A program made the position numbers and the translations under genes. This document shows, one piece after another, positions 51,708-61,914 of a stretch of DNA of 64,000 nucleotides; position 1 is the first letter of the stretch, and every line of letters starts with the position of its first letter. The notes under the pieces were generated by a model. That model had not been told where the DNA came from. It was given only the letters and a program-made list of their open reading frames with translations, and did not search any database. Origin of the DNA: Planctomycetaceae bacterium (GTDB lineage Bacteria; Planctomycetota; Planctomycetia; Pirellulales; Thermoguttaceae); the NCBI GenBank assembly GCA_021372005.1, contig JAJFVC010000049.1:1-64000 (forward strand), written 5' to 3'.

Positions 51708-51734
51708 TTTTCTTGGGGGGAAGATTTTGGAGTT

Positions 51735-53138
<1,404 letters not shown>

Positions 53139-53345
53139 GATCGGCGCCTTCCAGGAAAGAAACGAAGGAAAGAACAGACAACGGAACTTTCAATCTAAAG
53201 GATATCGTGGAAAAACGAAAGTGCGACGGCTTGGGATTCCGCTCGATTGCGGGAGGTTCGTTCCCTCCGAAAAATTGGACGAAAACACGGCGTAAATACC
53301 CCACGAGATGGTGGTGGTCGTTTGCTTCGTTGGTTGTTAAGCGGT

Positions 53346-53374
53346 TTGACAATCGGTTCGGGCTTTTCTACAAT
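53346..53374 (+). promoter_or_regulatory. consensus sigma-70-type promoter of the DksA-like gene
   Basis: TTGACA (53346-53351), 17 bp, TACAAT (53369-53374), the best housekeeping promoter in the window. Transcription would start near 53381, 40 bp before the ATG. Confidence 0.75.
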
Positions 53375-53421
53375 GAGAGGTCTGTGGAGATCGAGAACGG
53401 CCTGCACTGGGGGACTTTCAA

Positions 53422-53808
53422 ATGGAAAAGGCGGTCAAAAACCCGGAACTGGCGTCTTACAAGGAACGGCTGCTGTTGCTGCGTGCGCGGCTTCGCGGCG
53501 ATGTGAATCGGATGGCCGATTCGGCGCTGCGCAAAAGCCGCTCGGAGGCCAACGGGGATCTGTCGAGCATGCCGATCCACATGGCCGACATCGGCAGCGA
53601 CAATTTCGAACAGGAGTTCACGCTGAGTCTGATGGAAAACGACGGCGGGACGCTGTCCGCGATCGAGGCTTCGCTGGAGCGCATCGAGGAGGGCACCTAT
53701 GGGCTGTGCGAGGAGTGCGGGGTCAAAATTCCCAAAAGCCGCCTGAACGCCATCCCCTATGCGACGCTGTGCGTGCGATGCGCTCAGCAACAGGAGCGAC
53801 GGCCTTGA
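53422..53808 (+). CDS. DksA/TraR-type zinc-finger protein
   Basis: 128 residues: an N-terminal coiled coil (LASYKERLLLLRARLRGDVN) and a C-terminal four-cysteine zinc finger (CEECGVKIPKSRLNAIPYAT, then CVRC). Such proteins bind the secondary channel of RNA polymerase. The tip aspartates of true DksA are not evident, so regulation of rRNA promoters is uncertain. GGGGGA precedes the ATG. Its stop overlaps the lspA start. Confidence 0.85.
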   Translation: MEKAVKNPELASYKERLLLLRARLRGDVNRMADSALRKSRSEANGDLSSMPIHMADIGSDNFEQEFTLSLMENDGGTLSAIEASLERIEEGTYGLCEECGVKIPKSRLNAIPYATLCVRCAQQQERRP

Positions 53809-54386
53809 AACAGCCGGTTCCGTTTAGCCGGTATCTCGTTTTTTTTGCCTTGGCTGGGGCGGTCTTTGCGCTCGATCTGGCGACGAAGCGGTGGATTTTC
53901 GACCGGCTGTCGTGGCACGAAATCTGGTGGCTTTGGGACGGCAAGTTCGGGTTTCAGCTTAGCCTGAACGAAGGCGCGCTGACCGGCATCGGGTGGGGAT
54001 TGTGGCCGCTGTTTGCCGCGTTGTCGGTCGGAGCGGCCGTGGCCATTCTGATTTGGCTGTTCGCCGTCGGCGCAGCCCGCGATTGGCTGTTGAACTGTGC
54101 GTTGGCACTGATCATGGGCGGCATTCTCGGCAATCTGTACGATCGGCTTGGACTGCCGGGACTGATCTGGCCCGAAGGTGTTTCCGGCCACACGGCGGGC
54201 ACAACGATTCACGCGGTGCGGGATTTTGTGCTGATGGCGGCCGGCTCGTGGCACTGGCCGAACTACAATCTGGCCGACAGCGCACTGGTCTGCGGGGCGG
54301 GCCTGTTGGTCTGCCACGCGTTGTTCGCCAAAACCGGCGGCGAAGAACCGGTCGCGGACGAACCGTCGGCCGGGTCGGACTCTTGA
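53805..54386 (+). CDS. lspA: lipoprotein signal peptidase
   Basis: 193 residues with four transmembrane helices. The two catalytic aspartates are in GNLYDRLGLPG and YNLADSALV; LNEGALTGIGWG corresponds to the conserved NxGxxFG region. It cleaves prolipoprotein signal peptides, several of which are encoded in this window. TTG 53805 is chosen: GGAG is 8 nt upstream and the codon overlaps the previous stop (TTGA). An ATG at 53778 would overlap more and lacks a site. Confidence 0.88.
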   Translation: MKQPVPFSRYLVFFALAGAVFALDLATKRWIFDRLSWHEIWWLWDGKFGFQLSLNEGALTGIGWGLWPLFAALSVGAAVAILIWLFAVGAARDWLLNCALALIMGGILGNLYDRLGLPGLIWPEGVSGHTAGTTIHAVRDFVLMAAGSWHWPNYNLADSALVCGAGLLVCHALFAKTGGEEPVADEPSAGSDS

Positions 54387-54447
54387 CGGCGTTTAGACCT
54401 TTGGTGTACGCTGCCGATTCGGTCCCTCGGGTTGGAGATTTACGCTC

Positions 54448-55242
54448 ATGCTGCGTCCTGAAGAGCTACCATCGCGCTTGGCTTTGGCCGTGGCCGCTGC
54501 GCAGGAGGCGGGCCGTTTGACATTGGAGTACTTTCGTCGCGACGATCTGGAGGTCGAGCGCAAAGGCGACAATACGCCGGTCACCGCCGCCGATCGCGGC
54601 GCCGAACAACTGTTGCGGCGACGCATCGCTGAGGCTTTTCCGGACGACGGCATCTTGGGCGAGGAGTTTCCCGACCAGCAGCCGGGCAAGAGCGGCTTTC
54701 GGTGGATTGTCGATCCGATCGACGGCACGAAATCGTTCATCCACGGCGTTCCGTTGTACACGAATCTGGTGGCTGTGGAGTTCGAGGGGCGGAGCGTCGT
54801 CGGGGTGATCAACGCGCCGGCCACCGGCGAATGCGTCTATGCCGCCCGGGGCTTGGGGGCTTGGCAACTCCACGACGGGCTGCCGCCGCGACCGGCCCAC
54901 GTGTCACGATGCGCCGCGCTTTCGGAATCGCTGTTTGTGACCAGCGAGGTGTTGAGCTTCGACAAAACCCGTCGCCGCGCGGCTTACGATCGGATGCAGA
55001 CGGCCGCCCGATTGACGCGCACTTGGGGCGACGCCTATGGGTACATGATGGTCGCCACGGGCCGGGCCGAAGTGATGATCGATCCGATCGTGGCCATCTG
55101 GGACGTCGCGCCGATGCCGCCGATTCTCGAAGAGGCCGGCGGGACGATGACCGACTGGACCGGACGGCCGACGCATCTGGCCGGCGAGGGCGTGGCCACC
55201 AACGGATTGGTGCTCGACGAAGTGCTCAAGCAGCTCAAGTAG
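54448..55242 (+). CDS. inositol-monophosphatase-family phosphatase (histidinol-phosphatase-like)
   Basis: 264 residues. The metal site motifs are GEEFPDQ, WIVDPIDGTKSFIHGVP and WDVAPMPPILEEAGG, the order and spacing of HisN-type histidinol-phosphate phosphatases. Inositol or another sugar phosphate is possible. No his genes are close. It follows lspA by about 60 bp on the same strand. Confidence 0.85.
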   Translation: MLRPEELPSRLALAVAAAQEAGRLTLEYFRRDDLEVERKGDNTPVTAADRGAEQLLRRRIAEAFPDDGILGEEFPDQQPGKSGFRWIVDPIDGTKSFIHGVPLYTNLVAVEFEGRSVVGVINAPATGECVYAARGLGAWQLHDGLPPRPAHVSRCAALSESLFVTSEVLSFDKTRRRAAYDRMQTAARLTRTWGDAYGYMMVATGRAEVMIDPIVAIWDVAPMPPILEEAGGTMTDWTGRPTHLAGEGVATNGLVLDEVLKQLK

Positions 55243-55267
55243 CGCAGGGGACTTGGGCGGGTCGCTC

Positions 55268-55702
55268 TTATTCGACCGCGTCGGGGCGAGCGATTTTGAA
55301 GTCTTGCCGCAGCGCGACGTCGAAATCGTAGGCGTCGTCGAAATCGTCGCGGGTGTCGGAGGGCGTTTTGCGCATCATGCCGATGCGGATCAGATTGTAG
55401 ACCATTTCGCCGAAATCGCCCGTGCGATGGATGCCCCAGTTATTCAACACCGTTTTGGCCATATAGCCGTATTGTTCGAGGGCGAATTGGCGAATCGCCT
55501 CGCACAGTTCTTGGCCGGTCACGTGGTGCTCGGGCGAGGACTCCTCCGGCGGGTCGGCCTCGGATTCGGTCGGGCTCGGCTGGCCCAGGTGCAGCGATTC
55601 TTGGGCGTACTTCAAGGCCTCGAACAAAAACACGTAGGCGTCCAGCGGATAACGGGAATCCTCTTGGAGCAGCTTGGCGATCGGATGAGCGGGGTCGAGC
55701 AT
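55268..55702 (-). CDS. Minf_1886-family protein
   Basis: 144 residues, acidic, soluble. Family features are LLQEDSRYPLDAYVFLFEAL at the N-terminus, HVTGQELCEAIRQFALEQYG in the middle, then NNWGIHRTGDFGEMVYNLI. The family occurs in Planctomycetota and Verrucomicrobiota and has no known role. An acidic insert lies between the first two blocks. It follows ricT on the same strand after about 95 bp. Confidence 0.8.
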   Translation of the reverse strand: MLDPAHPIAKLLQEDSRYPLDAYVFLFEALKYAQESLHLGQPSPTESEADPPEESSPEHHVTGQELCEAIRQFALEQYGYMAKTVLNNWGIHRTGDFGEMVYNLIRIGMMRKTPSDTRDDFDDAYDFDVALRQDFKIARPDAVE

Positions 55703-55797
55703 CGGCACGGCAGTCTCGAAAAATATCTTGAAAACAGGGGAAAATCGAAAACAACGCAACGGCCAAAAGGTTCGCGCTGGTCGGCGCGGCGGCTCGA

Positions 55798-56535
<738 letters not shown>

Positions 56536-56676
56536 GGTTGATCGGTGTTCGGATGGAAAACGCGCTGCCCGAGGATCCGGCCTGCCGTTGAACGGTCCGA
56601 CGGCGTTCCCCCCGAGTTTTGGCTACCCTCTTCAGTTTACCCGAAACGAAGCGAAGACGTTAGGAGGGGGCCGACG

Positions 56677-57339
56677 TCAATGTAGGTAATCGGCGTCGAT
56701 GCTGTACGGGATTCGGCTGGGGTCGGTCGGATCGATTTGGAACCGGCCGCCGACGCCAATTTGCCGGGTCGTGAACGTCGTCTCCAGATCGCCTTGCAAC
56801 ACGACGCGGATCATCTCCGTCGGCTTGGGGTTGGGAATGCAAAACGGGCATTCGCCGTTCAACGGCACCAGCACGAACTCCTTGATGCCGGTTTGGCGTC
56901 GACCGGGCCGCATAAAACCCTTTAAATAGACCTTTTTTTCCTTAAAGGCCTGCGCCGATTCGGGGATGGACTCCGTCGGGGTGTTGGGATCGGGCTGGAG
57001 CTTTTCGTAAGTGATCCATTCGTAACCGTAGGGGATGTCGCGGGTTTTGTTGAACGTCAGCCAACCGTAGCCGAACAGCCAGAAGCCTAGCGACAGCCCC
57101 ATGCCGATCTGCGCGACGAGCCGACCGGTCCAGACGTCGGGCGATTGGCGGATTTTTTGCAGGGCGCGCCAGCCGCACCACGCGCCGGCCGCCGGTACGA
57201 CGATCCAGAACCAGGAAAACCAAAATACCAAAACCGGCATCGACAGCGCGCCGACCACCACGCTCATGACCGCCCAGGGACACATGGCGCGATAGGGCGT
57301 TGCGTCGTCGAAATCGGATGGTTGGTAGGTCGACATCAT
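56677..57339 (-). CDS. membrane-anchored protein of unknown function (DUF3299-like C-terminus)
   Basis: 220 residues. Three N-terminal transmembrane helices (CPWAVMSVVVGALSMPVLVF, FWIVVPAAGAWCGW, GMGLSLGFWLFGYGW) precede a domain that should face the periplasm. That domain has KGFMRPGRRQTGIKEFVLVP followed by CPFC, a pattern seen in DUF3299-type exported proteins. It lies 86 bp downstream of the ABC exporter pair on the same strand and could belong with it. No function is known. Confidence 0.65.
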   Translation of the reverse strand: MMSTYQPSDFDDATPYRAMCPWAVMSVVVGALSMPVLVFWFSWFWIVVPAAGAWCGWRALQKIRQSPDVWTGRLVAQIGMGLSLGFWLFGYGWLTFNKTRDIPYGYEWITYEKLQPDPNTPTESIPESAQAFKEKKVYLKGFMRPGRRQTGIKEFVLVPLNGECPFCIPNPKPTEMIRVVLQGDLETTFTTRQIGVGGRFQIDPTDPSRIPYSIDADYLH

Positions 57340-57425
57340 TTTATGGGATGCGGACGGTCAACGCCCAATGGCAGGCGGCGTTTTCGGAAATTCTCTTCCA
57401 AGGTTTGCAATCTTTCCGTGCATCG

Positions 57426-58703
57426 TCAAGGGGTGGTAATCAGCGACTTGGCCACGTCGGTTCGGTAGGCGGACATCGCCGGCAGGAATCCGACGGTGGA
57501 CGCCAACACGACCAGGCCTGGCACCAAAACCAGTTCGATCCACTGGAACTGCAACAGTCCGACGACCACGCCGGTCCATTCGGCGATTTTCGGCGAGCAG
57601 AGCCACGTGACGCCGTGCCCGACCAGCAACCCGAACGCCCCGCCCAGGAGCGACAGCAAGATGGACTCCAGGAGGATCGTGACCATGACGGTCCAGCGGC
57701 TGGCGCCCAGGGCCCGCATGACGGCGATCTCGTGCCGTCGGTCGCTCATCGAGTTATAAATGCTGACCATGATGCCGATGCCGGCCTCGACGACCGTCAA
57801 CACGGCCATGCCCAGCAGGATCCATTGCAGCTTGCCGACGACGCCCTCGAACAGGTCGGCGATCACGCGGGCCGGGACGACGGCCTGAGCGATGGGACCG
57901 TCGTTGATCCGTCGGGCGACCACGTCGGCGCGGCCGGGCGGCGTTTCACGGATGCAGACCAGCACGGCCGTGATTTGTCGGTCGTGGTCGTGATGGGCGT
58001 GTTCCGCGTGCTTTGGATCGCCTTTCTCCGCCTTTTCAGGTTCGGCGGATTCTTCTTCGGCGGCGTGAATGTCGTAAAAACCCTGCATGTTGACGAACAG
58101 GGCGCGATCGACCGGCGTGCTTGTGGGCGCCAAAATGCCGACGACCGTGAAGGTTTCTTTGTGGACCTCGCCGCCCTCGCTGCCGCCGTGAACGGCTCGG
58201 AACGTGTCGCCGACCTTCAACGATGCCCGGACGGCGACCGTGGCGCCGACGACCGCCTCGAACGGCTGATCGGCCTTGAAGTTTCGGCCCGCGGTGAACT
58301 CGTAGGAACGCTCGCCGCGATATTTCAATTCGGAAAACATCTCGGGCACGGTGCCGATCACTCGAAAGCCCGAGTAGGTGTGGCCCATGCAAACCGGCAC
58401 GGCCGTCTCGACGTCGGCGGCATATTTGCCTTCAGTCAACTCTTCATAAAAACTGTACGGGATGTTGCCGACCGGCTGGCTCAGATAAAAAACCGTGTTT
58501 AGCACGAGTTGTTCGCGGCCGCCTTTGGCTCCGATGATCAGATCGTAGCCCTCGCCGCCGCGGTGGAACGATTGGTAGACGACGCCGTAGACGACCAACA
58601 CGCCGACCACCAACGCAACGCCCAGGGCCATCGACAGCACGGTGAGCGTCGAAACCAAGGAGCGTTGTCGGATGCTTCGCCAAGCGACTTTCCAGAGACT
58701 CAT
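57426..58703 (-). CDS. MacB/FtsX-type ABC transporter permease
   Basis: 425 residues: an N-terminal transmembrane helix (LTVLSMALGVALVVGVLVVYG), a large periplasmic domain and three C-terminal helices (LLGMAVLTVVEAGIGIMVSI and onward) typical of FtsX. The periplasmic domain has a His-rich insert (HAEHAHHDHD) that may bind metal. It pairs with the ATPase gene just upstream. Substrate unknown; lipoprotein, lipid or metal-related export are options. The start is preceded by a C-rich heptad element and lacks a Shine-Dalgarno sequence. Confidence 0.85.
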   Translation of the reverse strand: MSLWKVAWRSIRQRSLVSTLTVLSMALGVALVVGVLVVYGVVYQSFHRGGEGYDLIIGAKGGREQLVLNTVFYLSQPVGNIPYSFYEELTEGKYAADVETAVPVCMGHTYSGFRVIGTVPEMFSELKYRGERSYEFTAGRNFKADQPFEAVVGATVAVRASLKVGDTFRAVHGGSEGGEVHKETFTVVGILAPTSTPVDRALFVNMQGFYDIHAAEEESAEPEKAEKGDPKHAEHAHHDHDRQITAVLVCIRETPPGRADVVARRINDGPIAQAVVPARVIADLFEGVVGKLQWILLGMAVLTVVEAGIGIMVSIYNSMSDRRHEIAVMRALGASRWTVMVTILLESILLSLLGGAFGLLVGHGVTWLCSPKIAEWTGVVVGLLQFQWIELVLVPGLVVLASTVGFLPAMSAYRTDVAKSLITTP

Positions 58704-58740
58704 GACTAAGGAACTGGGGGTTGGGGACTGGGGGGCTGGA
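58704..58740 (-). repeat. period-7 C-rich element abutting the permease start
   Basis: On the plus strand the heptads AACTGGG, GGTTGGG and GACTGGG are in register. On the sense strand the units are CCCCAGT and CCCCAAC, nearly the STRR1 heptamers of filamentous cyanobacteria. The element fills most of the 46-bp gap between the ATPase and permease genes. Confidence 0.65.
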
Positions 58741-58749
58741 AAAAAACGC

Positions 58750-59448
58750 TTAGGCCTCGGCGTCTTCCGGCGACGCGATCACGCCGGGCGTCACCCGGTT
58801 GATTTTCTCCAAATGGTCGACCCGGGCGAACTGGGAGGCGACGTCGTCCGAGTGCGTCACGATGATCAGCGCGACGTTTTCCTCGCGGCAGGTGTCGCGG
58901 ATCAGGTCGAGGATTTGCTGTTGGTGGCCGGCGTCGACGTTGGCCGTCGGTTCGTCGGCCAGCAGCAGATGCGGCTTGTTGGCCAGCGCCCGGGCGACCG
59001 CCACGCGCTGTTGCTCGCCGACGGAAAGCTGCTCGGGCCGATGCGTCATGCGATGGCTCAGCCCGACGCGCGTCAGCAGTTGCCGAGCGCGATTTTTGTC
59101 GGGCCGCCCCCGGGCGAAACGCATCGACAGCAGCACGTTTTCCAAGGCGGTGAACGCCGCCAGCAGGTTGAACGTCTGAAACACGTAGCCGATCCGCTCG
59201 GCGCGGAACCGGTCGCGCTCGGCCTCGGGCATCAGCGTGATGTCCCAATCGTCGATCCGCACTTTGCCGGAATCGGGCCGACTGATGCCCGCGATGACGT
59301 GCAGCAGCGTCGTCTTGCCGCAACCGCTGCGGCCGACCATGCCGATCTGCTCGCCGGCGGCCACCCGGAACTCGGGGATGTCGAGCACCGGCAACGGGCT
59401 GCCGTCCGGTTGGACAAACGTTTTCTTGATGTCTTTGAGGTACAACAT
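58750..59448 (-). CDS. MacB/LolD-type ABC transporter ATP-binding protein
   Basis: 232 residues. Walker A GRSGCGKTT, Q-loop YVFQTFNLLAAFTALENV, signature LSVGEQQRVAVARAL (slightly unusual V for G), Walker B LLLADEPTANVD, H-loop IVTHSDD. Partner of the FtsX-type permease that follows. A minus-strand extended -10 promoter lies about 25 bp upstream. Confidence 0.9.
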   Translation of the reverse strand: MLYLKDIKKTFVQPDGSPLPVLDIPEFRVAAGEQIGMVGRSGCGKTTLLHVIAGISRPDSGKVRIDDWDITLMPEAERDRFRAERIGYVFQTFNLLAAFTALENVLLSMRFARGRPDKNRARQLLTRVGLSHRMTHRPEQLSVGEQQRVAVARALANKPHLLLADEPTANVDAGHQQQILDLIRDTCREENVALIIVTHSDDVASQFARVDHLEKINRVTPGVIASPEDAEA

Positions 59449-59470
59449 CGATAGGGAATCCTAAAACTCC

Positions 59471-59479
59471 ATTATACCA
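59471..59479 (-). promoter_or_regulatory. extended -10 promoter of the ABC exporter operon
   Basis: TGGTATAAT on the minus strand, a perfect -10 with the extended TGn motif. No good -35 is seen at 17 bp, where the G-rich repeat lies. Confidence 0.5.
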
Positions 59480-59490
59480 TATGGCAGGCA

Positions 59491-59521
59491 CAGGGGCGAG
59501 AGTCGGGGGGCGAGAGACGCC
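59491..59521. repeat. G-rich element with period 14 after smpB
   Basis: GGGGCGAGAGTCGG at 59493-59506 is followed in register by GGGGCGAGAGACG. It starts at the end of smpB and is of the same kind as the period-7 elements elsewhere in the window. Confidence 0.5.
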
Positions 59522-60013
59522 TTATCTCCGCATCATCTGCCGCCGGATGTCGCGGTTGACTTGGGCTTTTTTCATGGCTTCGCGTTTGTCGTGACGCTGT
59601 TTGCCGCGACAGATGCCCAGCACCACTTTGGCCAGTCCGCGCTGGAAGTGCATCTCCAACGGGACCAACGTCAATCCTTTTTCATAGGCCCGATGGGCGA
59701 ACCGCTTGATCTCGCCGCGATGGAGCAGCAGTTTGCGCGAGCGGCGCGGCGTGTGGTTGAAGCGATTTGCCTCGACGTATTCGGCGATATCGCAACCGAT
59801 CAGCCACACCTCGTTGCCCTTGAGCCGGGCGTAGGCCTCTTCCAACGAGACCCGGCCCGCGCGCAGACTTTTCACCTCGCTGCCAACCAACATGATGCCG
59901 CACTCGAGTGTGTCGAGCACGAGATAGTTGTGTCGGGCCTTGCGGTTCTGCGTGATGATGCGGTCGTTGGGGCTGGTCGAGGCCGCCGCCTTGTTTTTGC
60001 CGGACTTGCTCAT
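59522..60013 (-). CDS. smpB: SsrA-binding protein
   Basis: 163 residues, tmRNA partner in ribosome rescue. Conserved blocks NRKARHNYLVLDTLECGIML, GSEVKSLRAGRVSLEEAYAR and the basic C-terminal tail are present. ATG 60013 removes an upstream extension of 13 residues that has no support. It diverges from lipA. No tmRNA gene is found near it. Confidence 0.93.
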   Translation of the reverse strand: MSKSGKNKAAASTSPNDRIITQNRKARHNYLVLDTLECGIMLVGSEVKSLRAGRVSLEEAYARLKGNEVWLIGCDIAEYVEANRFNHTPRRSRKLLLHRGEIKRFAHRAYEKGLTLVPLEMHFQRGLAKVVLGICRGKQRHDKREAMKKAQVNRDIRRQMMRR

Positions 60014-60123
60014 AGCCTTTGTAATTTCCCTTGTGGTGGGCGGTTGTCGCAATCCCTCTTTTGGTGTAGGATGGCCTTTTTGTTGCGGAATGGTTTTTCC
60101 ACCGTTTGCGATCGTTCGTAAAA

Positions 60124-61017
60124 ATGTCGTCGTTGCCCCCCCTCGTCCCTCGTTCTGCAGTTCCGATTTCGCTTCCGCGTTGGCTGAAACGCAACGTGCC
60201 GAAAGGCAACGCGAACCATTTTACGGCGCGGCTGATCGACCGATGGCGGTTGCAGACGGTTTGCGATCATGCGAAATGCCCGAATCGGATGGAGTGTTAT
60301 TCGCGGAAGACGGCGACATTTTTGATTTTGGGCGATGTCTGCACGCGGGGCTGCCGGTTTTGCGGCGTGACCCACGGCGCGCCGGCGGCGGTCGATCCGG
60401 ACGAGCCGCGCCGCGTGGCTGAGGCGGCCCGTGAATTGGGGCTCAGGCATGTGGTGCTGACCTGCGTGACGCGCGACGATTTGCCGGACGGCGGCGCGGA
60501 ACATTTCGCGAGGACGATCTGCGCCGTGCGCGAGGCGACCAGGGCGACGATCGAAGTGCTGCCGTCTGATTTCGGCGGCGATCGGGCGGCGGTCGATCGG
60601 TTGTTGGACGCGGCGCCGGACGTCTACAATCACAACACCGAGACGGTGCCGAGGCTTTTTGCGTCGGTCCGCAACGCGAAGGTGAACTATCGTTGGACGT
60701 TGGAGATGTTTCGACACATTCGCAGCCGTCGAGCGGATTTGCCGCTGAAAACCGGGCTGATGCTCGGTCTGGGCGAGACGGTCGACGAGTTGCTCGACAC
60801 GCTGGCCGAGTTGTTCGAGGCCGGTTGCCGGTGGCTGACGCTGGGGCAATATCTGCGGCCATCGCTTGCGCAGACGCCGGTCGTGCGTTACGTTCCGCCG
60901 GAAGAGTTCGATCGGTTGGGGGCGTTGGCTCGCCGGATCGGATTTGAGCGCGTGGCGTCGGGGCCGTTCGTGCGATCGAGCTATCATGCCGGAGAGATGG
61001 TGGGCGGCCATGATTGA
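60124..61017 (+). CDS. lipA: lipoyl synthase
   Basis: 297-residue radical-SAM enzyme that inserts two sulfurs into octanoyl groups. The auxiliary cluster motif CDHAKCPNRMEC and the radical-SAM motif CTRGCRFC are intact, and the C-terminal Arg-Ser-Ser-Tyr (VRSSYHA) contributes the serine cluster ligand. ATG 60124 is chosen by family length. The stop overlaps the next gene by 8 bp. Confidence 0.95.
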   Translation: MSSLPPLVPRSAVPISLPRWLKRNVPKGNANHFTARLIDRWRLQTVCDHAKCPNRMECYSRKTATFLILGDVCTRGCRFCGVTHGAPAAVDPDEPRRVAEAARELGLRHVVLTCVTRDDLPDGGAEHFARTICAVREATRATIEVLPSDFGGDRAAVDRLLDAAPDVYNHNTETVPRLFASVRNAKVNYRWTLEMFRHIRSRRADLPLKTGLMLGLGETVDELLDTLAELFEAGCRWLTLGQYLRPSLAQTPVVRYVPPEEFDRLGALARRIGFERVASGPFVRSSYHAGEMVGGHD

Positions 61018-61309
61018 GTTGGAATCGCATTCGGAGGGACTGATCTTGTCGGTGCGAGCCCTGCCTGGCGCGCGACGCAATCAGTTGCGCGGCGAGCAAG
61101 ACGGCGCATTGAAAGTGTGCGTGACGCAATCGCCCGAGAAGGGCAAGGCCACGCGGGCCGTGGTGGAGCTGTTGTGCAAAACCCTGCGATTGAAGAAATC
61201 GCAGATTGAATTGGTGGCCGGCGAGACGTCGCGTCAGAAGCGATTTTTGGTGCGGGGTCTGAGTCGTGACGAATTGGCTGCCCGGTTGTCGGCGGTCGAG
61301 ATCGAGTGA
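61010..61309 (+). CDS. DUF167/YggU-family protein
   Basis: 99 residues with the DUF167 pattern: SVRALPGARRNQLRGEQDGA, then SPEKGKATRAVVELLCKTL and KKSQIELVAGETSRQKRFLV. Small soluble protein of unknown function, often next to conserved housekeeping genes. Its ATG lies inside the end of lipA, so translation is coupled. Confidence 0.88.
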   Translation: MIELESHSEGLILSVRALPGARRNQLRGEQDGALKVCVTQSPEKGKATRAVVELLCKTLRLKKSQIELVAGETSRQKRFLVRGLSRDELAARLSAVEIE

Positions 61310-61402
61310 ATGGGGGCGGTTTTTTGACGAATTCTCGTCCGTTTCGTCGCAATCGTCGAGCGAGTGAGCGGGGGGCGACGGCGCATCGGGGCCGCGGGGA
61401 TA

Positions 61403-61411
61403 TGCTACAAT
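61403..61411 (+). promoter_or_regulatory. extended -10 promoter of the response-regulator gene
   Basis: TGCTACAAT, an extended -10 element, 44 bp before the ATG. No clear -35. Confidence 0.45.
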
Positions 61412-61454
61412 TAGAGTAAACGCTCGTGGCGTTGGGCCCGTTTGAGGTACGGCG

Positions 61455-61901
61455 ATGGTTGCGCGCGAGACAGTAGGCCGATCGATGGAGATCCTCCTGG
61501 TCGAAGACGATCTGGAGGACGCCGGGCTGACCATTGACGCCTTGCGGCAGGGCGAGGTCCCGTGTCGGATCAGCTTGGTCCGCGACGGCGAAGAGGCGAT
61601 GGAGTTTTTGCTGCACGAGGGGAAATACCGTCGCGCGCCGCAGCCCGACTTGATTCTGCTGGACATCAATCTGCCGAAGAAGAGCGGGCGGGAAGTGCTT
61701 GCGGAGGTGCGAGGGAACGAACGGCTGGCCCGGGTGCCGGTCGTCGTGTTGACCAGTTCGCGGACGCACCAGCAAATTCTACAGGCCGAGGGACTGTTCG
61801 TCGAAAGCTATCTGACGAAGCCGGTCGATTTGCCGCAGTTTGAAAGCGTGGTCAAATCGCTGCGGAAATACATGCTTTCGGACGTCATTCTGCCGCAGTG
61901 A
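61455..61901 (+). CDS. single-domain response regulator (Rcp1-like)
   Basis: 148 residues consisting only of a receiver domain. The acidic pair is at Asp18-Asp19 (LLVEDDLED), the phospho-acceptor Asp70 in LILLDINLPKKSG, the switch Thr in VVVLTSS, and the Lys in SYLTKPVD. The Rcp1-type insert before the phospho-acceptor (FLLHEGKYRRAPQPD) is typical of regulators that partner with phytochrome-like kinases. Two starts are possible: ATG 61455 with GAGGT, or ATG 61485. No kinase gene adjoins it; the orphan kinase at 31 kb is a candidate. Confidence 0.9.
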   Translation: MVARETVGRSMEILLVEDDLEDAGLTIDALRQGEVPCRISLVRDGEEAMEFLLHEGKYRRAPQPDLILLDINLPKKSGREVLAEVRGNERLARVPVVVLTSSRTHQQILQAEGLFVESYLTKPVDLPQFESVVKSLRKYMLSDVILPQ

Positions 61902-61914
61902 GGCGGGGAACGTC

